A stretch of DNA of 64,000 bases from Gossypium raimondii (lineage: Eukaryota > Streptophyta > Magnoliopsida > Malvales > Malvaceae), in assembly GCF_025698545.1 (NCBI RefSeq), contig NC_068570.1, positions 55,323,924-55,387,923 of the forward strand, read 5' to 3'. Made by a program: the position numbers and the translations under genes. Positions 11,532 to 22,100 of the stretch are shown here, piece after piece (position 1 is the first letter of the stretch; every line of letters starts with the position of its first letter). A model generated the notes under the pieces. It did not search any database, had not been told where the DNA came from, and was given only the letters and a program-made list of their open reading frames with translations.

Positions 11532-14500
11532 GTGCTCAGATATCAATGGCATGAATAATCACGTTGTGAATCCTGAAATCAATTTTGAGAAGGCTGTTTG
11601 TTTAGGAGAATTCGAAGCTGACGAAAATGTTGAAGATTGTGTCTCGTCTTCTGACTTACTGAGAACGGTAGAACAAGAAGAGAAAAAAATCCTACCCCAT
11701 CAAGAATCTGTTGAGGTAGTGAACTTGGGGAATGAAGAAAAGAAACAAGAAGTGAAGATCGGGACTTCCATTTCAGAAAACACCAGACGAGATTTGATCG
11801 CCTTGCTCCATGAGTACAATGATGTGTTTTCCTAGTCGTATCAGGATATGCCAGGGTTAAACACAGATATTGTGGTCCATAAGCTCCCACTGAAACCAGA
11901 ATGCAAGCCCGTTCAGCAGAAATTAAGAAGGATGAGACCCAAAATACTGTTAAAGATAAAAGAAGAAGTCAAGAAACAATTTGATGCTGGCTTCCTACAA
12001 GTCTCTAAGTATCCAGAATGGGTAGCTAACATAGTCCCGGTACCAAAAAAAGATGGCAAGGTGCGAATGTGCGTGGATTATCGAGATCTAAATCAAGCGA
12101 GCCCCAATGATAATTTTCCTCTACCACACATCGATACTTTGGTGGATAATACGACAAAGCATTCTTTGTTTTCTTTCATGGATGGTTTCTCAGGTTATAA
12201 TCAGATAAAGATGGCTCCCGAAGACATGGAGAAAACTACATTCATAACAATGTGGGGAACCTTCTGCTATAAGGTAATGCCGTTCGGACTAAAGAATGCT
12301 GGGGCAACATATCAAAGAGCCATGGTGACGTTGTTTCATGATATGATGCACAAAGAAATAGAAGTTTATGTCGATGATATGATTGCCAAATCTCAAGAAG
12401 AAAGAGAGCATGTTGGGATTCTCAGGAAGCTGTTTGAAAGATTAAGAAAGTTCCAATTGAAGCTTAACCCGGCCAAATGTACGTTTAGGGCTACCTCAGG
12501 AAAACTACTAGGTTTCATTGTTAGTGAGAGAGGTATCGAGGTTGATCCAGATAAGATAAAATCTATACAAGAATTGCCTCCCCCGTGCACACAAAAGTAA
12601 GTCAGAGGATTTTTAGGAAGGTTGAATTACATTGCTCGATTCATTGCCCAACTTACCAATCGGTGTGATCCAATTTTTCGACTCTTTCGGAAACATAACC
12701 CGGGAGAATAGAAGGAGGAGTGCCAAGTGGCCTTCGATAAGATAAAACAGTATCTATCTAATCCTCCGGTACTAGTACCACCGATCTTTGGAAAACCATT
12801 AATATTGTTCTTGACCGTGTTTGAGAACTCAATGGGTTGCGTACTGGGACAACATGACGAGTCGGGGAAAAGAGAAAAGGTAATTTACTACCTCAGCAAG
12901 AAGTTCACAGAGTATGAAGCGAAATACCCTTCAATTGAAAATTTTTGTTGTGCATTAATTTGGACGGTTCGAAGGCTCAAACAATACATGCTTATCATAC
13001 GACATGGTTAATTTCAAAACTGGACCCAATAAAGTATATGATGGAGTCACCTGCACTCTTAGGGAGGATGACACGATGGCAGATCCTATTGACTGAGTAT
13101 GACATTGTATATGTGAGCCAAAAGTCGATAAAGGGAAGCGCAATAGCTGACTTCTTGGCAAGTCGAACAACGGAGGAATATGAACCTTTGAGATTTGATT
13201 TCCCAGATGAAGATTTGATGTGCATTTCAGGAAAAGAGGGCGAGTCATCAAAAGAGAAGTCATGGAAGATGAGCTTTGATGGTGCATCAAATGCATTGGG
13301 GCAGTATTAGTGTCACCTGAAGGGAACCATTACCCGCTTACTGTCAGATTGAATTTCTTCTGTACAAATAATATAGCAGAATATGAAGCTTGCATCATGG
13401 GACTTCGTGTAGCTATCGAGAGGAAAATCAAAATCTTAGAGGTACACGGGGACTCAGCATTAGTCATTTACCAAATTCGTGGAGATTGGGAAGTGAGAGA
13501 TTCGAAATTAGTCAAATATCGCGATCTCGTTGTAAAGCTAATCAAGGAATTTTATGAAGTGACTTTTAACTACTTTCCACGGGAAGAGAATCAATTGGCT
13601 GATGCTCTGGCCACCTTGGCTTCGATGTTCAAAACAAACAGAGAAAATGAGATAATGCCCATCCAAATGAGTATATATGAGACCCCCGCACACTGTTGTA
13701 GTATTGAGGAGGAGTCAGATGGACGACCATGGTTCCATGATATCTTGGAGTATATCAAGAATCAAAGGTACCCCAAGCAAGCAAATGAGAATGACAAAAG
13801 AACAATCAGGAGAATAGCGATTGGATTTGTTCTTGATGGGGATATTCTATACAAAAGAGGAAAAGATCAAGTGCTCTTGAGATGCGTGGAAACTGTTGAA
13901 GCCAGAAAGATACTTGAGGAGGTTCATGAAGGAATTTGTGGAACGCATGCCAGTGGTTTCAGTATGGCCAGGCAGATTATGAGACTTGGTTATTATTGGC
14001 TAACGATGGAAAGCGATTGTATTGGCTACGCACGAAAGTGCCACAAATGTAAAATTTAAGGCGATAAAATTCATGCAGCTCCGTCGCCCCTTCATGTCAG
14101 GACTTCTCCGTGGCCTTTTTCTATGTGGGGCATGGATGTTATAGGGCCAATTTCCCCGAAAGCTTCCAATGGACATCGATTCATATTTGTGGTTATAGAC
14201 TACTTCACAAAATGGGTAGAAGCCACTTCGTTTGCTAATGTGACAAAGGCTGCAGTCTGTAGGTTCTTAAAAAAAGAGATCATATGTCGATATGGTCTGC
14301 CTGAAAGAATCATTTCAGATAATGCTTTAAATTTGAACAACAAGATGATGAAAGAAGTATGTGAGCAATTTCAGATAAAGCATCATAATTCTTCGTCCTA
14401 TCGTCCGAAGATGAACGGAGCAGTAGAAGCAGCTAATAAGAACATTAAGAGGATTCTCGGGAAGATGACTGAGACATATAAAGACTGGCACGAGAAGCTA

Positions 14501-14976
14501 CCATTCGCTTTGTACGCATATCGCACATCTGTACGAACTTCTACAGGGGCAACTCCTTTTTCTCTGGTATACGGGATGGAGGCCGTTCTGCCTATCGAAA
14601 TAGAGATCCCATCACTGCGCGTCTTGATGGAGACAAAGTTAGAAGAATCAGAGTGGGTTCGAGCTCGATATGATCAGCTACACCTTATTGAAGGGAAACG
14701 CTTGAAGGCAATTTGTCATGGACAGATGTACCAGAAGAGAATGATCACGGTCCATGATAAAAAGGTGCGGCCAAGAGAATTTCGCGAAGGGGAGCTCGTT
14801 TTAAGAAAGATCCTCCCGATACAAAAAGACTTTCAAGGAAAATGGTTACCAAATTGGGAAGGGCCATACGTTGTAAAAAAGACATTCTCAGGAGGGGCTC
14901 TGATTCTCACTGAGATGGACGGGAAATAATTACCTAATCTAGTGAATTCAGATGCTGTGAAGAAATATTATGCCTA
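11532..14976 (+). pseudogene. Element pol: reverse transcriptase, RNase H, second RNase H, integrase
   Basis: Reverse transcriptase (11848-12600) has VPKKDGKVRMCVDYRDLN, FMDGFSGYNQI and the catalytic YVDDMIAKS. The linked RNase H (12727-13000) has YYLSKKFTEYE. A second RNase H (about 13265-13640) runs from MSFDGASNALG to CTNNIAEYEACIMGL, VHGDSALVIYQI and REENQLADALATLAS. The integrase has the H..H/C..C zinc site (HEGICGTH, CHKC) and D-D-E residues in GMDVIG, ISDNA and GAVEAANKN. ISDNA departs from the usual ISDNG. Stops at 11833, 12598, 12709, 14057 and 14927, and frame changes near 12990 and 13300, make it non-functional. Two RNase H domains are a Tat-clade hallmark. Confidence 0.93.
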
Positions 14977-15930
14977 AAAAATGAGACAAAAAAACAAAAA
15001 CAAAGAAAAACAAAAAAGACAGAAAAAAACAAAAAAAATGAAAAAAATCATGATAAAAACCCGAAAAGGGCGTCTTGATAAACAAAAAGGATTAGGATGA
15101 AAACCCAAAAGGGCGTCCTAATGAAGCAGATGCAGGCCTAGGGAGCAAGACAACTTGAACGAGGAGTCGAATGTCGAGGTTGCAACATTTGAAGCATTTT
15201 CAGAAGTTTAGAATCTTCTACATAATAAGCCGTGCTCGAAAAGATCCAGGATGAAGAAACGCGGAGAAGTTCATGCATTGGATATCTAGAGCATTTGTGG
15301 CCATTGAATTCGCTTTCCTGTCTTTATGATGCTGTTATTATTATTATTATTTGAACCATTCATTGTCAATTTTCTTTGCTTACTTCTTTTGAAAAAATGA
15401 ATGTGAGGTCTTTCTTTCATGCCTACTTTGTCATTTTTCATGCATCTCGTGTTTGATTCATTTAAATGATAAATAGTAAGATGACATACTCTAAACAAAA
15501 GGAATGTTGAGCATTACCTGGATGAGAATTTGATAAATACAAGGACCCTGAAGCAAGAACAAAGTTCAGCAATGGGGCAGGAAGGTGGTATACGAAGATG
15601 TGGATTACTCACAGAACTTGAGGATGAGTACAAAACTGGAGAGAAAAGTCAAGAATTGAGGAGATGAATGCGGACCCTCACGAAAATCAAAAGTGGGGCA
15701 TGTGACAAACAGCTCAGGGTGCATGGCTTGATCATGTAGACACGAAAGCATTTAGGACAAACATGTGCATATCATAATAACATCATACATGACATATACA
15801 GGTATACCAGTAGAGGAATGAATACTGGGAGAACATTGCACAGAATCAATGAAGAAGAAGGCTTTTAGTTTCACCTGATGTTTTTTGAAACCTTATTTCT
15901 TTCGAGAAATATTTTTCAATTTCTGTTTTT
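14977..15930 (+). other. 3' untranslated part of the element before the tandem repeats
   Basis: No protein similarity is visible. Short words such as AAAAGGGCGTCTTGAT recur twice near 15065 and 15108. Confidence 0.5.
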
Positions 15931-15936
15931 TTAAAA

Positions 15937-16545
15937 TCAACTCATAATGCGAGAAGTGAGTTGAGCCTCGGGTCATGCCGATGTATTTCGTTTACATTTC
16001 TGTTCTTTTTAAATCAACTCATATTGCGATAGGTGAGTTGAGCCTCGGACACATGTCGTGGTATTTCTTTTAAATTTTTGAAAATCAACTCATATTGCGA
16101 GAGGTGAGTTGAGCCTCGGACACATGCCGAGGTATTTCTTTTAAATTTCTGTTCTTCAAAAATCAACTCATATTGCGAGAGGTGAGTTGAGCCTCGGACA
16201 CATGCCGAGGTATTTCGTTTAAATTTCTGTTTTTCAAAAAAAATCAACTCATAATGCGAGAGGTGAGTTGAGCCTCGGGTCACATGCCGAGGTATTTCTT
16301 TTAAATTTCGTATTTTCAAAAAAATCAACTCATATTGCGAAAGGTGAGTTGAGCCTTGAGTCATGTCGAGGTATTTTTCAATTGCTGTTTTTCAAAACTA
16401 ACTCATAATGCAAGAGATGAGATGAGCCTCGGGTCACATGCCGAGGTATCTTTTCAATTTCTGTTTTCCAAAAAAATCAACTCATAATGCTAAAGGTGAG
16501 TTGAGCCTCGGGCCACACGTCGAGTTATTCTCGATTTCAATTAAA
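15937..16545 (+). repeat. Eight tandem units of about 71-82 bp in the element 3' region
   Basis: Units begin near 15937, 16011, 16082, 16161, 16241, 16323, 16397 and 16477 with AATCAACTCATAATGCGAG-like sequence. Each holds the inverted pair AACTCA...TGAGTT and the palindrome CCTCGG...CCGAGG. Tandem repeats before the 3' LTR are common in Ogre elements. Confidence 0.9.
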
Positions 16546-16617
16546 AAAAAAATTTTGGATAGTCGAACAAAATTCAATGCTTTTAAGTCTTTGCTCTATC
16601 CCTGTTTCACAGCGATG

Positions 16618-16633
16618 AGCAAAGAGGGGCAGC
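16618..16633 (+). other. Polypurine tract of the exon-3 element
   Basis: GAGCAAAGAGGGGCAGC runs directly into the 3' LTR start TGTAATC at 16634, the expected primer site for plus-strand synthesis. Confidence 0.8.
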
Positions 16634-19455
16634 TGTAATCACTGAATTTTGTCCGGGAATAATTTCATGTTTAAAAAAAAAATTAAAAAAATTGCATTTT
16701 GACCCCTAATTTTTTTCAAAATTACATTTCAACCCCTAAACTTTTCTAAATTACATTTTGACCCTATAACTTTCTTAAAATTACATTTTGACCCCTAAAC
16801 TTCCTCAAAATTACGTTTTAGCCCCAAAACTTTTCCTGCGTTTGCAGTTTAGTCCTTCTGGCAGCAACTTGCACACCTACCCCCGTGATTTCCGGCCACC
16901 GGCCTAAGGCATGGCCTCCCTCTCCCCTAGCCACCTAATCCCTGCAAAAAGAAGAGAAAAAACATCTATAAATGGGTTTAAAAAACCCCAAAATGAGAAC
17001 CCCCGACCCACGAAAAAATAAAAAAACTTGCAAAAAAAAGAAAAAGAAGAGGAAAAAGGAGAGAAAGAGAGGAGAAAGGAGAAGAAGAGGAGAGCTTCTG
17101 ACGGCGGCTCGACGGTGAAGACGACGGCAATGACAAGACAGATGAGCGACAATGCCACATGCGACTACTAGGGTTTCCGAAAGAAGAAAAAAGAAGAAGG
17201 AAGAAGAAGAAGAAAGAAACAAAAAAGAAAAAAAGAAAAAAAATTATTATAGTATGGTCAACCCAACCCGACCCGTATGACCCGTGACCCGACCCGACAG
17301 CACCAGCAGCTTAGCAGGCCACAGTAGCAGCCTAGCGGCCCAAATAGCAGCCCAAAAAGAAAAAAGAAAAGAAGAAAGCAAAAAAAAAAAGAAAGCAGGC
17401 CATCTTTAGCAAGCCCAATAGCAGCCCAACAGCAGGCCTAAAGCAAGCCCACCAGCATCAGCAGACCAGCAGCAGGCCCAGGCCCAATCTGAAGCAGGCC
17501 GAAGAAAAAAAGAAGGAAAAAAAGAAAAGAAAAAAGAAAAAAGGAGAAAAAAAGAAGAAAAAGAGAAGAAAAAAGAAGAAAAAAGAAAAAAAAAGAAAAA
17601 AAGGAGGAAAAAAGAAAAAAAGAGGTTCAATTCGTGTAACCCGTTCGACGAAGCTCGTGTTTCGAGATTTTTTCGGTAATTTCGTTTTTTTAATTTTAAT
17701 TTAATGCTCGTATTTTTTTCGTTTTAATATTATTAGTATTTTATACATTTTTGTATTTTGGCATTTATATTTTTAATTTAATTTAATTTAATTTTAATTT
17801 TAATTTTAATTTATTTTAAATACTTTTAATAAATAAGGCAACGAATCGATTTAACATGAACTCGTTGATTTCATCGCTATGTTGGATGAATATCACTGGT
17901 TCGTGTTAAAATCGACACGCCTTTTAAAATCGAAAATATTCAAAAGTCACATATTTTCAAAAAATTATATTTTGCAAAATTTTTCGTGTCTTCAAAAATT
18001 TTTCTCGTGTTTCAAAAAAAATATTCGCGTTTCCAAAAAGTAAGGCAACGAATCGGTTTGACACAAATTTGTTGATTTTATTGCTATGTTGAGTGAATAT
18101 CACTGGTTTGTGTTAAATACGATACGTGCTTAATAAAAAATCGAAAAGTTTGTGTAAAAAAAATCTTTCTGTGGTTTCAAAAAACATTCGTGTTTTAAAA
18201 AAATAAAATAAAAATAAAAAAAAGATTTTGTTTTTCAAAATTCTCCTGTTTTCAAAAAAAATTATTTTTCAAAATTTTTCGTGTTTTTAAAAAATTATCG
18301 TGTTTCAAAAAATCTTCGTGTTTTCAAAAACCTTCGTGTTTTCAAAAATCTTCGTGTTTTCAAGATTTCGGTGTTTCCAAAATTTTCATGTTTTCAAAAA
18401 AAAAAATTCTCGTGTTTTAAAAATTTTTGCGTTTTAAAAAAAAATTTCGTGTTTTCAAAAATCCTCGTGTTTTCAAAAATTCCGGTGTTTCAATAATTCC
18501 TGTGTTTTAAAAATTTCCGTGTTTTCAAAAAAAAAATCTTCGTATTTTCAAAAAAAAATTGTGTTTCAAAAATCCTCCTGTTTTCAAAAATTTCGGTGTT
18601 TCAAAGATTTCGTGTTTTCAAAAATTCCGGTGAATTTAAAAAAAATTCGTGTTTTCTAAAAAAATTTCCGTGTTTCAAAAATTTTCATGTTTTCAAAAAA
18701 TTCCCGTGTTTCACAAATGTTCGTGTTTTCAAAAAAAAATCTTCGTATTTTCAAAAAAATTTTGTGTTTCAAAAATCGTCGTGTTTTCAAAAATTTCGGT
18801 GTTTCAAAGATTTCGTGTTTTCAAAAATTCCAGTGATTTTAAAAAAAAATTCGTGTTTTCTAAAAAAATTTCCGTGTTTCAAAAATTTTCATGTTTTCAA
18901 AAAATTCTCGTGTTTCACAAATGTTCGTGTTTTACAATTTTTGTGTTTTGAAAAAAAATTCTCGTGTTTCAAAAAATATCGTGTTTTAAAAAAAGAATTT
19001 GGTGTTTCTAAAGTTTTCGTGTTTCAAAAAAAAATTTAAATAAAATAAAATTTGTGCTTCAAAATTCTTCGTGTTAAAAAAATTTCTCGTATTTTGATCG
19101 GATCGCGATTAACTATTAAATTGAACTTGTATTTTTGAAAAATAAGACAACGCGCGTTTAACGAGATACCAATTTTGGGCGTCGCGAAGGTGCTAATACC
19201 TTCCTCGCGCGTAACCAACCGTTTCCCGAACTTTAATTTTCTCTGAATTTTCACGCAGACCTAAAATTACCTTTTTTTTAGAAAAATTTTAAAATAAAAT
19301 TTTCTCTTAAAAAGAGAATTTATTAGGTGTTCGATCACACCTAGAAAAAAAATCGGTGGTGACTCATTTTTCAAATAAAATCGAAATTCAGAGTTTTCAA
19401 ATTTTAAATAATCACTTCGATTAGCGCCTGTGCCCCAAATTTTTAGGTCGCTACA
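16634..19455 (+). repeat. 3' LTR of the exon-3 element
   Basis: It runs from TGTAATCACTG to AGGTCGCTACA. It is 224 bp longer than the 5' LTR, mostly because a block at about 18595-18797 is repeated at 18798-19000 (203-bp offset). There is no coding content. Confidence 0.93.
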
Positions 19456-19460
19456 CTACT
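19456..19460 (+). repeat. Target-site duplication of the exon-3 element, right copy (CTACT)
   Basis: It matches 1766-1770 exactly and is followed by AACAGTACTT, the rest of MLO exon 3. Confidence 0.95.
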
Positions 19461-21823
19461 AACAGTACTTAAAGACAGTATAGCTGACATTTGCATATCA
19501 GAAACAGTAGCGGCCACGTGGCATCCTTGTGATAAGCATTCTAAGGCTAAATCCCCGTCTAAAGAAACAGACAAATGCCGCAAAAAGGCATGCCCTTTTA
19601 TTTCTTCATTTTTAAAAAAATTAAAACGTATTAATTTTAGACATTGAAATTATTAAAATTAGATTTAGATAATAATATTTAGAAATTAAAAATAAATTAA
19701 CTTAAATAGTTTCATGTATTTGAAAAAACATAAATTTAAATTTTTTGAATTTATTTCTTATTATTTTAGCTAAATTTAGCTTTTAATATTTTAAAAAAAA
19801 TCAATTTAATCATCGTCCTTAAAAGAAAAAGGCTTTTTAACGAAAACATTAATTAAAATTTTAAATTTTAAATATGACAACCCATATGGCAATATGCGTA
19901 TGTTTCATACTTTTTTATTTATGATTCTTTTGTAATTTTGTTTGAGTTTTGATTTTTTATATGAATTTTTCCATCATTTTAAAATTGTTTATTTACGTAA
20001 CATATAAAACAAATAATATTATGTTTGCACGTAGCTCACAGATTGTTAAGGGTAGAATCATGGGGTTAGTAGAGACCTTGAATTCTCTAGAATGGAAATT
20101 TTATTTTATTCTCTTTATAATTTATAAAATTTTAAATAAATTAATATATAGTAAAAATACACTTTACCCCTCAAAAGAAAATTGTGATTAATATTTTAAA
20201 ATTTATAAAATATAGGGTATTAAAATGGTAATATTATTTTGCTTTCGCAAAAATATATAACTAAATTTCGATCCCCTTCTCAAAACAATTTCTGGCTTCA
20301 CCCTTGTAGATTGTCATGCAGATTACCAGGCCAATATCGTTAGACATTAATGTTTTAGTCATCATTTTAATCAAAGAAAATCAAATTGACTCTTTTGAAA
20401 AGATTAATGATAAAATTTAACTAAAAAATGTTAAATGAACATAACATGTAAGCATTGAAGGCTAATTTAATAATTATATTATAAATGTGAGATTCGAATT
20501 TAATTAATTCTAAAATAAAAATTGAAATTTCAGGGAGAAGTAGCATTTGTATCTTCATATGGAATCCACCAGCTTTGTGTTGGCAATCTTTCATATTCTC
20601 TATTGCATTACCACCTATGTTTTGGGAAGTTATAAGGTATTATTTTTAACTATTTCATATAAAATTACTTAACATTATCTTTATCTTATCTATGGATTTT
20701 TAAATCAATTTTTTGGACGGCAGATAAAGACATGGAAGACTTGGGAAAGTGAAGCCAAGACTGATAACTATCAATATTACAATGGTATTTTATGATGAAA
20801 TTTTCCTTTTTTTTTTTTTTTTATAATTTAACTTGTTCTTTCATAAAATTTGAAAGGACTATATAATCAATTTACCATTTTGGAGGTCCAATGCCGCTGC
20901 CTCCAGACTTATATATATACTTAGAAAAGTGTTTTTTATTATTTTAAAATTAAAATTGAATAAAAAATAATTTTATTAATAAATAATGAGTATTTTTTCT
21001 TGCTTATGATAATGTAGATCCTGAGAGGTTAAGATTTGTAAGGACACTTCATTTGGACGTAGACATTTGAAATTTTGGAGTAGATCCCTTTATCTGTTTG
21101 GATTGTAAGTAAAATTAAATTTTAAATTATTTAATTAAAATATTTGAATCTTTTAATAATTAATATTTGAGTTGGAATTTTATTCTTTATTTGCTATCAG
21201 GTGTGTTTCTTTAGACAATTCTCTGGTTCAGTTAGAAAGGTTGATTACTTGACATTAAGACGTGGATTTATCATGGTAAGCTAAAAGTTCAGGATTTTGG
21301 ATTTTAGATTACAATTTGGGATTAATTTTTTGTTGTTACATAACCAAAATATCAAATATAAATGTCCTTGGTGATAATAAAGGTTAATATTTGCGTATTA
21401 CAATTAGATTTGTTAATGGGTCGAGTTATTTGTTAGATATGAAGACCCGTTCAAAATTTGGGAGGGTTTGGACAAAAGTATTAAACCCAAAAATATAATA
21501 TGGACAAACCTGAAATGGGCTTAGTTAGTCTTTTGCAAATATGAATGAATTTAGACAAATATAAAGTACTTAATCCTGACTCAACCTGCCCAACAAGAAC
21601 CTCTAATTACAATTGTTTAGCTAAGAAAACCACAAAATTTATGAGTTCCTGTCTGCTACGTATTTAGGCACATTTCCATCCTGAAAAGGAAACACAATTC
21701 GAGTTTCAGAATTACATCGAGAAATCATTAGAAGAAGATTTTAAAGTTGTAGTTGGAATCAGGTTAGTGTACTTTCTAATTTAAATTCGAGTACAAGTAC
21801 CAAATATAAATATGCATTGGGTT

Positions 21824-21824
<1 letters not shown>

Positions 21825-21852
<28 letters not shown>
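21825..21852 (+). repeat. (TA)n microsatellite in MLO intron 8
   Basis: About 13-14 uninterrupted TA units lie just before the exon 9 acceptor region. Confidence 0.9.
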
Positions 21853-21854
<2 letters not shown>

Positions 21855-21935
21855 GTTGTATGAAACTGCAGTCCACACATATGGTTCATTGCGGTCCTAT
21901 TCTTGCTTGCCTATACACATGGTAAGGATTTTCAT

Positions 21936-22100
21936 TTTTTTTAATAATCTCATCATAGATTCTGATTATATCTGCTCTTTTTGATATAATATTTAGAATT
22001 ACTCATAGTCCTTCCCCAACTTATAAATAGGAGGATAATACATTTCAGTACAGTCAAACTCACGTCCTTCTACATTAACAATCGAGTTATAATTCAATGG
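21936..22100 (-). mobile_element. tRNA-derived SINE, copy 1 (MLO intron 9)
   Basis: Read on the minus strand it matches the copies at 37089-37272, 38381-38559 and 50138-50324: an A-box-like TTATAACTCGAT region, a B-box-like segment, TTCTAAATATTATATC and an A-rich 3' end. It is the most diverged copy. Confidence 0.65.

Larger units (their letters stand above)
1771..19455 (+). mobile_element. Tat/Ogre-lineage Ty3-gypsy LTR retrotransposon, full length but decayed
   Basis: A 17,685-bp element in the same orientation as the MLO gene it interrupts. It has two long LTRs (2598 and 2822 bp), a primer-binding site after the 5' LTR, a polypurine tract before the 3' LTR and a 5-bp target duplication. 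The order inside is ORF1, gag, aspartic protease, a putative intron, reverse transcriptase, RNase H, a second RNase H, integrase and a 3' tandem-repeat block. An ORF before gag, two RNase H domains, an intron before pol and very large size are known traits of the Tat/Ogre clade. Every long ORF carries stops or frameshifts, so the copy is not autonomous. The 5' edge reads TATAATC where the 3' LTR has TGTAATC. Confidence 0.95.

Noticed and set aside
16014-16364. 116-codon minus-strand ORF with internal protein repeats
   Set aside because: It is the reverse reading of the 3' tandem-repeat block of the retroelement.
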